Part shown: positions 27,712-45,250 of the stretch, one piece after another
Position numbering within the stretch: the stretch's first letter is position 1
How the letters are laid out: each line of letters starts with the position of its first letter
Assembly: GCF_000178955.2 (NCBI RefSeq)
Contig: NC_016631.1
Coordinates: 868,001 to 932,000, forward strand
Length of the DNA stretch: 64,000 bases
Source: Granulicella mallensis MP5ACTX8
GTDB lineage: Bacteria > Acidobacteriota > Terriglobia > Terriglobales > Acidobacteriaceae
Direction: 5' to 3'
The notes under the pieces: generated by a model
The model's database searches: none
What the model was told of the DNA's origin: nothing
What the model saw: the letters and a program-made list of their open reading frames with translations, nothing else
Program-made: the position numbers and the translations under genes

Positions 27712-29679
27712 ATGCGGATGGTAGCAAAGCGGAGTGTGTTGGCAGGAGTTCTTCTGCTGACAAGCGCAGCCTGCACACAGGCCCAAACCAAAGCCAGTGC
27801 GGCGCATGCGGCCGGCGAAGCAACGAACCCCGTCGTCGAACGCGTACTGCGTGAGTGGCCCGAGGGCCGCATCACGACCGTTGGGCATCCCGGAGCCTGG
27901 GGCTACGAGCAGGGTGTGCTGCTCGACGGCATGATCGCCGAGTGGCGCGTGACGGGCGACGGCAGACTGTTCGATTATGTGAAGGCCGCGGTCGACCGCT
28001 CAGTGGACAAGGATGGCGTGATTCGCTTTGATAACGGCGCGCCGTATCCTGTCGACGCGCACTCGATGGACGATATCGAGATGGGCCGCAGCGCCATTGT
28101 GCTGTACCGCGTATTGCAGCAGCCTAAGTATTATCTTGCAGCAAAGTTTCTGCACGACCAGATGCAGCAGCAGCCCAAGAATGCGAGCGGCGGCTACTGG
28201 CACAAGCAGATCTATCCCGATCAGATGTGGCTCGACGGCGCTTACATGGCGGAGCCGTTTCTCGCCAACTATGCCCGTACCTTCGATCGGCCGCATGAGA
28301 TGGATGGCGTAGCCGAGCAGCTTCTCCTGATGGATGAGCATATGCGCGATCGCCAGACCGGCCTTCTGCGTCATGGCTGGGATGAGTCGAAGAAGATGGA
28401 CTGGGCGGACAAGCGCACGGGCATGAGTCCCGAGATCTGGGCACGAGCGATGGGCTGGTATGCCATGGCGCTGGTCGACGTGCTGGAACAAATGCCTGCA
28501 GACGATCCGCAGAGAGCGGCTATCGAAGACCTGACGCGCCACATGCTCACCTCCATCGCGCGCTACCAGGACCCCGCGACGGGTCTGTGGTGGCAGGTCA
28601 TGGACAAGGGCGGTACCAAGGGCAACTACCTTGAAGCCTCGGCGAGCTGCATGTTTGTCTATGCCTTTGCCAAGGGCGTGCGCATGGACGTCCTGCCGCT
28701 GAACTACGAGACCAATGTAAAGCGTGGCTGGGCGGGGATTCAGTCGCACTTCGTGAAGCCGGATGGAACGCTCTCCGGAACGGTTAAGGTTGCGGGTCTG
28801 GGTGGAAAGCCCTATCGCAGCGGCACGTATGACTACTACATCGGCGAGCCGGTGGGAGACAACGATGCCAAGGGTGTGGGTGCTTATCTGCTGGCGTTGA
28901 GCGAGGTCACGCAACATGAGCGTGCGGGCGATCTGCTCGGTAAGGCTCGCGGCAAGACCGTTCTGGTGGACGCGTGGTTCAACTCGCAGCAGCGCAAGGT
29001 CGCCGACGGACACATGGAGTTGTTCCACTACAAGTTCTCCGACGACGCGAACAGCGGCTACTCGTTCCTGGGCCGCATGTTTGCTCAGTACGGCATGCGC
29101 ACGGAGTCGTTGGATCACGCTCCGCGTGCGGCGGATCTTAAAGGGGTCGCGGTTTATGTCATGCCCTCGCCGGACATCACGCTGTGGAATCCGAACCCAA
29201 ACTATATGGAGAAGGAGAGCGCCGACGCGATTGAGGCCTGGGTCAAGGCGGGTGGTGTGCTGATGTTGATGGAGAACGATGGAGACCACTCCGAGTTCAC
29301 CCACTTCAACATCCTCAGCGACCGCTTCGGCATTCACTACAACCAGGTCGACCGCAACAAAGAGGTGGGGGCCGACTACTCCACGACACTGGTGCAGATT
29401 CCGGCGGGGACGGGTGGGATCTTCCATGAGGGGTACAAGGCGCTGGAGAAAGAGATATGCACCATCACCGTCTCAGGACCGGCGAAGCCTGTCCTGGTTG
29501 ATAGCGGGGATGTCCTGATGGCGGTTTCGCACTTCGGCAAGGGATTGGTCTATGCCAACACCGATCCGTGGATCTATAACGAGTACACCGATGGGCGCAA
29601 AAATCCGCTGGGCGAACAGAACTTTGCAGCGGGGCAAGAGCTTGTGCACTGGATTGTGGGGCAGGCGGTTATTCGGTAG
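27712..29679 (+). CDS. GH105-type unsaturated glucuronyl/rhamnogalacturonyl hydrolase with extra C-terminal domain
   Basis: 655 residues from the ATG at 27712 with GAGG seven bases upstream. A signal peptide, possibly with a lipobox (TSAAC), precedes an (alpha/alpha)6 barrel with GYEQGVLLDGM, YPVDAHSMDDIEMG, YPDQMWLDGAYMAEPF and SPEIWARAMGWYAMALVDVLE, the pattern of YteR-like GH88/GH105 enzymes that remove unsaturated uronic acid residues after lyase attack on pectin. Family members have ~370-400 residues; the remaining ~250 residues (about 400-655) form a separate domain with AVYVMPSPDITLWNPNPNYM and GGVLMLMENDGDHSEFTHFN, resembling a glutamine-amidotransferase-like/DUF4350 fold. The start ORF at 27652 is rejected. 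Confidence 0.88.
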   Translation: MRMVAKRSVLAGVLLLTSAACTQAQTKASAAHAAGEATNPVVERVLREWPEGRITTVGHPGAWGYEQGVLLDGMIAEWRVTGDGRLFDYVKAAVDRSVDKDGVIRFDNGAPYPVDAHSMDDIEMGRSAIVLYRVLQQPKYYLAAKFLHDQMQQQPKNASGGYWHKQIYPDQMWLDGAYMAEPFLANYARTFDRPHEMDGVAEQLLLMDEHMRDRQTGLLRHGWDESKKMDWADKRTGMSPEIWARAMGWYAMALVDVLEQMPADDPQRAAIEDLTRHMLTSIARYQDPATGLWWQVMDKGGTKGNYLEASASCMFVYAFAKGVRMDVLPLNYETNVKRGWAGIQSHFVKPDGTLSGTVKVAGLGGKPYRSGTYDYYIGEPVGDNDAKGVGAYLLALSEVTQHERAGDLLGKARGKTVLVDAWFNSQQRKVADGHMELFHYKFSDDANSGYSFLGRMFAQYGMRTESLDHAPRAADLKGVAVYVMPSPDITLWNPNPNYMEKESADAIEAWVKAGGVLMLMENDGDHSEFTHFNILSDRFGIHYNQVDRNKEVGADYSTTLVQIPAGTGGIFHEGYKALEKEICTITVSGPAKPVLVDSGDVLMAVSHFGKGLVYANTDPWIYNEYTDGRKNPLGEQNFAAGQELVHWIVGQAVIR

Positions 29680-29693
29680 TGTCGCCCAAACTC

Positions 29694-29742
29694 TGTGATC
29701 TCGACCGAAGGCGCGGTTTGCGCCTTCGGTCGAGATCACAAA
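29694..29742. terminator. Bidirectional terminator between convergent genes
   Basis: A perfect inverted repeat with 21-base arms (29694-29714 and 29720-29740) and loop GGTTT lies between the convergent GH105 and acyltransferase genes. Core GATCTCGACCGAAGGCGC. Confidence 0.85.
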
Positions 29743-29776
29743 AGACACTACAGAGGCTATGAAACTTCTCTAGTCC

Positions 29777-30616
29777 TTATCCTTGAGCCTTCAAAGCCAC
29801 TACAGCCGCTTGCGCTTCAACTGCCGCGATCTTTCTATGCAGGATCGCCTCTTCGGAGAACGCAATCGGCGATTCTGCAAACTGAATGGTCGCCTTCAAC
29901 GCATGCAGGCCGCTGAAGCTCCATAAGTGAGAGATCAACGACTGTGGGCCCCAATGAACGTTCTCGCGCAGGGTCTTGCCCTGCGCTACATCCTTCAGCG
30001 AAAGCTCGTAGTGGATGAACGCGGCGACGATGGGAACTTCGGCCTCCAGCGTCTGTGCAATCAAGCCACTGCGAAAGGGAAGCGTGGGTTCATCGCCGAC
30101 TCCAGTGGTGCCTTCGGGAAAGAACACGACGGGCAGGCCATCGCGGAAGCCTTTGGCCATGCCTTCGGCAGCCTTGGCGGCGCTGCCGCCCACGCCACGC
30201 GCGACATAGACCGTTCCACTCATCATGCTCATCCATCCCAGCAGTGGCGTGGATCGCAGCTCGATCTTAGAGACAAACACGCAAGGCCGTATCGCCGAGT
30301 GGAGAAGGATGTCGACATAGGTGAGGTGGTTGGAGACCACTGCTCCCTGCATGGGGATCGGACCGACGACGTCGAAGCTAACCGCCATCGCGCGCAGCAC
30401 GCGCCCGCAGAAGTGGCTGAGCCACGCGGCTCGTGCGGCCCGTGTCTTAGGTTGTGTCACGGCGAGTTCAACCGCCGCGTAGCTGAAGTGTGCGATGACC
30501 TTTGTCGTTCGATAGAGCTTGCGAAGCAGACTCAAGTAGAGATTCCCTCGATTCGTTCCTCCGCAAAGTGTACCTAAGCTGCAGCCTGGAGGGTTGTAAC
30601 TGGAACGGGTTGCCAC
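29777..30616 (-). CDS. 1-acyl-glycerol-3-phosphate acyltransferase-like protein (PlsC family)
   Basis: Up to 279 residues. Motif I NHLTYVD (NHxxxxD) and motif III FFPEGTT, with an Arg-containing motif (SGTVYVARGVGG) between, mark the PlsC acyltransferase family that adds the second acyl chain in phospholipid synthesis at the inner membrane. The first ~35 residues (to about TTKVIAHF) are poorly conserved, so the true start may be further in. Next to a membrane protein on the same strand, 15 bases away. Confidence 0.87.
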   Translation of the reverse strand: MATRSSYNPPGCSLGTLCGGTNRGNLYLSLLRKLYRTTKVIAHFSYAAVELAVTQPKTRAARAAWLSHFCGRVLRAMAVSFDVVGPIPMQGAVVSNHLTYVDILLHSAIRPCVFVSKIELRSTPLLGWMSMMSGTVYVARGVGGSAAKAAEGMAKGFRDGLPVVFFPEGTTGVGDEPTLPFRSGLIAQTLEAEVPIVAAFIHYELSLKDVAQGKTLRENVHWGPQSLISHLWSFSGLHALKATIQFAESPIAFSEEAILHRKIAAVEAQAAVVALKAQG

Positions 30617-30631
30617 AGGGCGGCGGAAGCG

Positions 30632-32188
30632 TTATTGACCTGCAGGTGGCTGCGAAGCACGTGGTTTGTAGACGTCGATCAGTTCGGTTCCCGGCACCTG
30701 CACATATTTATCCTGCAATTCGTCCTGGATGGCCTGTGGCGTATTGGCTCGAAGGTCATGAACAAAGATCACGGTATCGAATCGATCTTCATCCCAGGCG
30801 CGGTTAATCTCGGCGAGATGTCCAAGAGGGTACGAGGTCCCGGGATGCCACCACAGCGGCAGATGCAACGGAGAGACGATGTGGTTGCGGGCGTACATGA
30901 ACTCGAGATCAGGGCCGAAGAAGACTCGTTGATTTGCGGGGCCTGACGCCAGGGTTCGATCCGCCTCCTGCATGACCGAACCAAATACGGCGCAGTTATG
31001 AAACGTGCCGAAGAAGGGATCGTGCAGGGTGATGCGCGCTCCGCAGTCCTCGTTGGCCCAGAGGCCGATCGTCTGCCCACGCTGGCGGGTGGTTCCGGTC
31101 AAAAAGCAGAAGTAGACAAGAGGAAGGGTCATCCAGATCAGGCGCCGACGAATGAGAAGCGCGCGGCTGGCCCCTGTCACGGAGAAGAGAGCGATACCGA
31201 GCAGAACCAGCGGGGTATCGGTGAGCTTCAGATCGAAGTTGGTGGCCATGCCGAGAATCCCGGTCGCGCACGCTCCCAGGGCCAGCAGGTCGAGTGGACG
31301 CTTCAACAGATCGTGGCGTTCGCGCCAGTAGGTAAGCCCAAAGAGCGTGAGTACGGGGGCGATCATCGCGTAGACGCAGAGGTTCGCCAACCCGATGATG
31401 GCCGGAACTCCGGGGCGGTTCAACAGGATGCCGTAGACGAGCGGGTGGGGAACCAGCCTTCCGGAGAGCCCTCGATAGCCATCGAGCATGCCCAGCAGGG
31501 AGATGTGAGCGGTAGACAGCACGGCCGAAGCCGCTACCAGGGAGGCCGCCAGCGAACCCCAGACGAGCCATTTGGGTGTCCGGGCCATCATCAGCAGGAC
31601 GAGGCAGAGGAGGATGGGCGGGTAGGCCGTGTTCGGCTTGGAGAGGATCAGCCCGGTCAGGCCGAGGGTCAGGTGCAGGAAGAGTTCGACGCGCAGGAGC
31701 GTCGAGGGGTTCTCTCTCTTCAGCAGAACGAACGTCGTCAGGGTGGTGTAGCAAGCGATGCTCTGGGCGATGGAGGCGTGCCAGGGCATATTAATGCTGA
31801 TGAGCGGGATCATCTGTCCCACAAAGTAGAAGAGGAAGACGAAGAAGGTATCCGTCGTACCCAGGACCGACCGCAACAACCCTGTGAGACGCCAGCCTAA
31901 GAGGCAAAGTACGGCAAAGAAAAGTGCTTCCCCCAGCGCCAGGCTGTGCCAGGTTACGCCGAAGTGCCGATACATCGTGGCGATGAACAGATAGAAGGAC
32001 GGAGGAAAGGTGCAGACAAAGTCACGGCCCGGCACCTGGCCGGAGACGATACGCCAGCCGCTGTCGATCATTTCGCTGAAATCGGAGGCGCCGAAGCGAT
32101 AGGTGCTCAGCTTCAGGCTGAGGAGGATGCACAGGACTCCGAAGAGGAGCAGCCCGACGCGGCTCACGTGGTAGGTGACAGTGCGCAT
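30632..32188 (-). CDS. Polytopic membrane protein, glycosyltransferase-39-like
   Basis: 518 residues from the ATG at 32188. About ten to twelve transmembrane helices cover residues 1-400; the second half is a soluble, probably extracytoplasmic domain. The early acidic [27 protein letters not shown] is like the first loop of ArnT/PMT-type glycosyltransferases (GT-C fold), but I cannot prove the family. A longer open frame reaches 33061 only because it runs antisense to rplA, so that extension is rejected. Probably cotranscribed with the acyltransferase. Confidence 0.75.
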   Translation of the reverse strand: MRTVTYHVSRVGLLLFGVLCILLSLKLSTYRFGASDFSEMIDSGWRIVSGQVPGRDFVCTFPPSFYLFIATMYRHFGVTWHSLALGEALFFAVLCLLGWRLTGLLRSVLGTTDTFFVFLFYFVGQMIPLISINMPWHASIAQSIACYTTLTTFVLLKRENPSTLLRVELFLHLTLGLTGLILSKPNTAYPPILLCLVLLMMARTPKWLVWGSLAASLVAASAVLSTAHISLLGMLDGYRGLSGRLVPHPLVYGILLNRPGVPAIIGLANLCVYAMIAPVLTLFGLTYWRERHDLLKRPLDLLALGACATGILGMATNFDLKLTDTPLVLLGIALFSVTGASRALLIRRRLIWMTLPLVYFCFLTGTTRQRGQTIGLWANEDCGARITLHDPFFGTFHNCAVFGSVMQEADRTLASGPANQRVFFGPDLEFMYARNHIVSPLHLPLWWHPGTSYPLGHLAEINRAWDEDRFDTVIFVHDLRANTPQAIQDELQDKYVQVPGTELIDVYKPRASQPPAGQ

Positions 32189-32354
32189 GGAGAGGGGGAT
32201 GGCAATTTTAGCTTTGGCGGTTGCTTTTGCCTTTCTGGCTTGCACGCCAAACAGTTTTCCGTCATACTGGAAAGGTTGTCTGCACTCCCGTGCAGACTGG
32301 TCGAGACCACGCCCATGCGGAACAGAGCATGAAGGGGTGGGAGACGAGGATTGA

Positions 32355-33068
32355 ATGGCTAAGAAACTTTCCAAGAATTTGACGAAGGCGCGCGCCCTTG
32401 TTGAGCCGCGTCCGTACACCATTGGGGATGCGATTCCCCTGCTGCAGAAGGCAAAGTATGCGAAGTTCGACGAGACCGTCGACCTCACCATGCGCCTTGG
32501 TGTCGATACCCGCCACGCCGACCAGATGGTTCGCGGCACGGTGATCCTGCCCCACGGTCTGGGCGGTAAGAGCAAGGTTGTTGCGGTCATCGCTTCGGGC
32601 GAGAAGGTTCGCGAAGCTGAGGCTGCCGGCGCTGAGTTCTTCGGCGGCGAAGAGCTGGTCGAGAAGATCCAGAAGGAAAACTGGACGGACTTCGACGCTC
32701 TGATTGCTACGCCTGACATGATGCGTTCGGTCGGTCGTCTCGGTAAGGTGCTTGGCCCCCGCGGCCTGATGCCGAACCCCAAGACCGGTACGGTGACCAC
32801 TGATGTTGCTGCTGCGATCCGCGAGATCAAGGCCGGTAAGGTTGAGTTCCGCGCCGATAAGACCGCGCTGGTGCATGTGCCCGTCGGCAAGCTCTCGTTC
32901 GATGTCCAGAAGCTGCAGGAGAATGCGCTGACGGTGATCAACTCGGTCGTCAAGGCGAAGCCTTCGGCTGCCAAAGGCAAGTACATCAAGCGCATCGTGC
33001 TCAGCTCCACCATGGGCCCCGGCATCGAGCTTGAAGCTGCTGTTGCCGAGGTTGCTACCAAGGCGTAG
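32355..33068 (+). CDS. rplA: 50S ribosomal protein L1
   Basis: 237 residues, standard length. L1 blocks: [51 protein letters not shown] and [10 protein letters not shown]1 forms the stalk near the E site and represses its own operon in many bacteria. It begins the second half of the split cluster; rplK, its usual neighbour, is about 21.7 kb away. Confidence 0.98.
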   Translation: MAKKLSKNLTKARALVEPRPYTIGDAIPLLQKAKYAKFDETVDLTMRLGVDTRHADQMVRGTVILPHGLGGKSKVVAVIASGEKVREAEAAGAEFFGGEELVEKIQKENWTDFDALIATPDMMRSVGRLGKVLGPRGLMPNPKTGTVTTDVAAAIREIKAGKVEFRADKTALVHVPVGKLSFDVQKLQENALTVINSVVKAKPSAAKGKYIKRIVLSSTMGPGIELEAAVAEVATKA

Positions 33069-33156
33069 TTCTGATCCTCTAGATTTTCCCGCGCGTAGTT
33101 CGCGCAATAAGACTTGAGCCGGATTTACAGGCCGGCAGCGAAGGTTAGGTTTCCCC

Positions 33157-33861
33157 ATGGCATTGACCAAGGCGAAGAAGAACGCAAAAGTAAAACAGCT
33201 GGCCACCGAGCTTGAAACCTCGACGTCAGCCATCATCGGCACCTTCAAGGGGCTCACGGCGTCGAAGGACTTCGAGCTCCGCAAGGTGATCCGCGCGGCG
33301 GGTGGTAACTACCACGTTGTCAAGAACAAGCTGGCGGCGAAGTCGGCCGAGGGCACCAAGGTTGAGGCTGCGTTGCAGGGTCTCAAGGGTGTTTCCTCTG
33401 TTGCTTACACCTCCGGTGACCCGGTTGCGCTGGCAAAGGCGCTTTCGACCTGGGTGAAGGACAACGCAGAGTTCACCTTCAAGCTCGGCATCGTCGACGG
33501 CAAGGTAATCGACGTTGCCCAGATCGACTCGCTGGCAAAGCTTCCCGGCAAGGAAGAGCTCTTCTCGAAGCTCCTCTTCCTCATCCAGTCGCCCGCACAG
33601 CGCCTGGCTACGGTCATCAACGCCACCGGTCGCAATCTGGCTGTCGTGGTCAATATGGCCGCGGAGCAGGGCAAGTTTGGCGCACCGGCAGCTCCGGTAG
33701 CGGCGGCTGCACCGGTCGCAGAAGCGCCTGCGGCTGAAGCTGCGGCAGCTCATGTCGAGGAGTCGGCGGCAGGTGAGCAGCCCTCGGGTGCGGAACAGCC
33801 TGAGAATGGCACGGCTTCACAGGCTGGCGAAGCTGCCAGCTCGGAAGCGGCCGAAGGCTAA
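33157..33861 (+). CDS. rplJ: 50S ribosomal protein L10 with long acidic/Ala-rich tail
   Basis: 234 residues, whereas typical L10 is about 165-175. Residues 1-175 look like normal L10 (TKAKKNAKVKQLATELETSTSAIIGTFKGLTASKDFELRKVIRAAGGNYHVVKNKLA, then the L7/L12-binding helix). About 60 extra residues follow: Ala/Pro/Glu-rich (blocks AAPVAEAPAAEAAAA, EESAAGEQPSGAEQPENG). The tail has the composition of a flexible hinge. Between rplA and rplL as usual. Confidence 0.96.
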   Translation: MALTKAKKNAKVKQLATELETSTSAIIGTFKGLTASKDFELRKVIRAAGGNYHVVKNKLAAKSAEGTKVEAALQGLKGVSSVAYTSGDPVALAKALSTWVKDNAEFTFKLGIVDGKVIDVAQIDSLAKLPGKEELFSKLLFLIQSPAQRLATVINATGRNLAVVVNMAAEQGKFGAPAAPVAAAAPVAEAPAAEAAAAHVEESAAGEQPSGAEQPENGTASQAGEAASSEAAEG

Positions 33862-34014
33862 CAACTTTCGTCGCGATCTTCGACGGGTGCGCAGTCTGGG
33901 CGCAACGGAAACCTGAAGAGATTGCGGCAACTCGGGGCGGAAGTCGGTCCCGGGAGATGCAAATCAGCAGTAAAGACTTTAGTTGTAAGAATTTAGCAAT
34001 AAATGGAGAGAATC

Positions 34015-34389
34015 ATGGCGGACATTCAGCAGTTGGAAGATCAGATCGTTAGCCTCAGCCTGCTTGAGGCTTCAGAGTTGGTGAAGAAGCTCGAAGAGCG
34101 CCTCGGCGTTTCGGCAGCAGCAGCAGTTGCAGCAGCCCCCGCGGGCGGCGGTGCAGCAGCAGCGGCACCGGCAGAAGAGAAGACCGAGTTCACCGTCATC
34201 CTCAAGGATGCAGGCGCGAACAAGATCAACACCATCAAGGCTGTACGCGAAGTCACCGCTCTTGGCTTGAAGGAAGCCAAGGACCTGGTCGACGGCGCTC
34301 CCAAGCCCTTGAAGGAGAACATCTCGAAGGAAGACGCGGCTGCCATCGCCAAGAAGTTCGACGGCGTCGCGACTGTCGAGATCAAGTAA
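34015..34389 (+). CDS. rplL: 50S ribosomal protein L7/L12
   Basis: 124 residues from the ATG at 34015 (GGAGAG four bases upstream; 34003 would add four). N-terminal dimerisation domain, Ala/Pro-rich hinge ([22 protein letters not shown]) and C-terminal factor-binding domain ([43 protein letters not shown]) are all present. Bound by L10 on the ribosome stalk. Confidence 0.98.
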   Translation: MADIQQLEDQIVSLSLLEASELVKKLEERLGVSAAAAVAAAPAGGGAAAAAPAEEKTEFTVILKDAGANKINTIKAVREVTALGLKEAKDLVDGAPKPLKENISKEDAAAIAKKFDGVATVEIK

Positions 34390-35140
34390 CAGCTTTTCGA
34401 CGAGCTTTGCGGACCTGTATTTTTGGGTTCGCAAAGCCTCGGCTTGCACGCCGGGGCAGATATGCGGTATCCTCATCGATGGGGATATCCGTAGCTGCCT
34501 CGGTGCGCAGCATTTTTGCAAGCGGATCTCTAAAAATTTAGTTTCAACGCATTTTTAGCAGCTTTCGTGCAATTACTAGCTTTACACCGGTTCATCCTGG
34601 CAATGCGAAGCAGGTTATGGAGCCGGCCACCTTACGGTTCGAGCGGCGGGCCCGCAAGGTGAAACGTGTGACAAGCGGCAATCTCTTGAGGCCTCGGCCA
34701 GGTCTCAAAGGGCGGCGACAATCCACAGCAACTGTACTTATCCAGCACTCAGGAACGCATTTGCGCTCTCCGGGCACACTGCCCCGCAGGGCGTTTTCGT
34801 CATTTCTGGAACCCGTTAGTCCCCTGGCCCCATGTTTTCCGCTGAGGCTGGCGGTGCGTGTGGTTGTTTTGTAGCAGCTTTCCGCTTGTGGATTCTCAAG
34901 ACGAATTCAGAACGGAAGCAACATCAAGTTTTCACCCCGCAGAATGCTTCGCTGGGGTTCGCAACATGCGCTAAAGGAGTGGTCGCTGCGAGGAGCGGCT
35001 GCACCGGAATAGGCGCACAAAGAGTCCAACGAGAGGGTGCGCTAAACAGCGCATTTTCTCCCTTCTGAACCGGTTGCCGGTCTGCCTTGTGCAGTGTCAG
35101 CGACTTTTAGAGGGCCTCGAGCCAAGTAATAGGAGAGAGC
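34390..35140 (+). promoter_or_regulatory. Long leader between rplL and rpoB
   Basis: 751 bases without a supported gene. A 12-bp hairpin (34404-34415 with 34426-34437) lies just after rplL; it lacks a T-run and could be an attenuator or processing site. Near the end a 6-bp stem TGCGCT-AAAC-AGCGCA (35038-35053) followed by TTTT looks like a weak terminator, about 85 bases before the rpoB start. This is where partial termination would set the rpoBC to ribosomal-protein ratio. The start has GGAGAG six bases before the ATG at 35141. Confidence 0.5.
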
Positions 35141-39637
<4,497 letters not shown>

Positions 39638-39860
39638 CTTCTATAAGTCACCGCCTTTGGCTGTCAGCTCCGAGCTTGTGTAACGGCAGGAGCTGGCAGC
39701 AAGGGCGCAAGTACTAAGTGATGAGTGTGGAACACGGCCTTCATCGCGAAAGCAATAGCAGCAGAAACAGCAGCGAAGCTCGCAACACAGGCTCTCAGTA
39801 GATTGAGAGTGAAGCACAAAGTTGGTATCGAGCTAAGTACTGCATACGGAGAGAAAAAAT

Positions 39861-44051
<4,191 letters not shown>

Positions 44052-44094
44052 GACTACGCGTCCAGCGAGACGCGCTACGCGCAAAAGCAAAAAC

Positions 44095-44130
44095 AAAAGG
44101 GCGGACTCGAAAGAGCCCGCCCTTTTATTT
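44095..44130 (+). terminator. Terminator after rpoC
   Basis: Stem 44095-44108 and 44113-44126 (AAAAGGGCGG.CTC with one A/C mismatch), loop GAAA, then TTTTATTT. It separates the conserved RNA polymerase operon from the accessory island that starts with the retron. Confidence 0.9.
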
Positions 44131-44167
44131 GCTAGTATGAGTTCGAAAGGCAAACAACTTCGTTCTA

Positions 44168-44782
44168 ATGCGAAAAAGAGTGACTTCAGACTCGTCGTCC
44201 ATCGATGCTGGAAGATTCGAAGCTTTTGTTGGCGGAAGAGCTAGAAAGATATTTGTTAATGTCTTCCTTTGTGGAAAAGCCTTTGACTCAACGCTCTCAG
44301 CCTCTGATTTGGTCAAAAGGGACATTCGAGCATACTTGAACGAGCGGCTAACAGCTACGAACAAAAACTGCAGGGTTTTCTTTGGTGAACACACGGATCT
44401 TATTAATCAGTACGCAAAAGCCATGGGAAATATCACAGGTATTCCTCTTAAGAATACAAATCTCGCTCTTTTTGAGATGCAGCTTGCCCATTTTGTCGAC
44501 CTAATCGTGATTTTTCCTAGCAGTGCGGGTTCTTTTGCTGAATTGGGAATGTTTGTAGCGAAGGAGTCGTTGGGAAAGAAATTGTTCTTGATTCAAGAGC
44601 CAACACATCGCACGGCAAAAAGCTTCGTCGCGAAGGGGCCTGTCGACTTTGTTGTTAAGCGATCAGGTACTGTTTTGTATCTGGACTACACAGACATGGA
44701 ATCAGTTTACAAGGCGGTTCAGGCAAAGATTACAGCGCTTCATGAGGTGAAACTCTCAGATGAACTATTTGGTGAATCCTGA
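44168..44782 (+). CDS. Retron effector: nucleoside deoxyribosyltransferase-like protein
   Basis: 204 residues. The fold signature is nucleoside deoxyribosyltransferase/SLOG-like: strand IFVNVFLCGKAFDS (about 28-41), then DLIVIFPSSAGSFAELGMFVA (111-131) where Glu125 of the FAELG motif is in the place of the catalytic Glu of this superfamily. Effectors of Ec86/St85-type (type II-A) retrons have such a domain and are proposed N-glycosidases acting on nucleotides or NAD. The stop TGA overlaps the ATG of the next gene (TGATG), so the two are translationally coupled. In Ec86 the same domain is fused to a winged helix; 204 plus 95 residues equals the fused length. No good ribosome site before 44168. 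A+T-richer than the neighbours. Confidence 0.8.
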   Translation: MRKRVTSDSSSIDAGRFEAFVGGRARKIFVNVFLCGKAFDSTLSASDLVKRDIRAYLNERLTATNKNCRVFFGEHTDLINQYAKAMGNITGIPLKNTNLALFEMQLAHFVDLIVIFPSSAGSFAELGMFVAKESLGKKLFLIQEPTHRTAKSFVAKGPVDFVVKRSGTVLYLDYTDMESVYKAVQAKITALHEVKLSDELFGES

Positions 44783-45069
44783 TGAATCAAGCCATCGAGA
44801 ATTTGCGTCTTTTATTTTTTGCAAACTTGAACCAACCTGTAATGGTTGCGGAACTTCGTAGCGTGTACCTCAATGCAGGAGGTGATGTAGCAGCATTTGC
44901 ACCTGCGTTAGCTTTTCTTAGGCAAAAGGAATTGTTAGCCCAAAGTGATCCAGTCTCATGTACTGAACGGGGCCTGAGGAAACTCCAGTCGCTACAAAAC
45001 TTCAAAGAAAGAGATTCTGCGCGAATGTTCTTGTTGAAGGAACGGATAAAAAGGGCTACGTTTAAGTAG
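44782..45069 (+). CDS. Retron-associated winged-helix DNA-binding protein
   Basis: 95 residues. The pattern of two helices, a short helix pair (VMVAELRSVYLNAGGDVAAFAPALAFLRQKELL) and a basic C-terminus looks like a winged helix; the equivalent domain is the C-terminal part of Ec86-type effectors. Starting in the TGATGA overlap (frame shift of -1 against the upstream gene). Its stop codon at 45067-45069 lies over the first bases of the retron ncRNA, so the effector unit and the ncRNA abut. The assignment as the effector's DNA-binding partner is inferred from order and size. Confidence 0.65.
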   Translation: MNQAIENLRLLFFANLNQPVMVAELRSVYLNAGGDVAAFAPALAFLRQKELLAQSDPVSCTERGLRKLQSLQNFKERDSARMFLLKERIKRATFK

Positions 45070-45250
45070 ACAGGTGGCGTGGTTGTTTCACTTTGGTTGA
45101 TGTTTCGTCAACCGATGTAGCAATCAGGTAATTCATACAAGGGTTGTCAACACGACGACTTGCAAAAGACAAAACCGCAACTCGTCGTGTTGACAACACA
45201 GTCGAGCAGTGTCAACACACTGGAATCCGAAGTGATCACGCCGCTTGTCT
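45068..45250 (+). ncRNA. Retron msr-msd non-coding RNA (predicted)
   Basis: Seen directly: (1) a1 AGACAGGTGGCGTG (45068-45081) pairs with a2 CACGCCGCTTGTCT (45237-45250) over 14 bp with two G-T pairs; (2) msr stem-loop GGTTGA (45095-45100), loop TGTTTCG, TCAACC (45108-45113); (3) a long msd hairpin: arms 45143-45158 and 45182-45197 perfect over 16 bp, a C/C mismatch, four more pairs (TTGC/GCAA), and a 13-base A-rich loop; (4) a small hairpin CAGTGT-CAAC-ACACTG at 45207-45222. The TGTTTCG loop in a 5-6 bp stem near the end of the msr is, as I remember it, also in Ec86. G45082 just inside a1 is a candidate branching G. The order a1-msr-msd-a2 is that of retrons. Confidence 0.85.

Noticed and set aside
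32189..33061. N-terminal extension of the membrane protein at 30632-32188
   Set aside because: It runs antisense through rplA and is Ser/Pro-rich without hydrophobic segments.
45160..45231. TTG start of the reverse transcriptase
   Set aside because: These codons are the msd hairpin and show no RT-like residues; the GTG at 45232 has a ribosome site.
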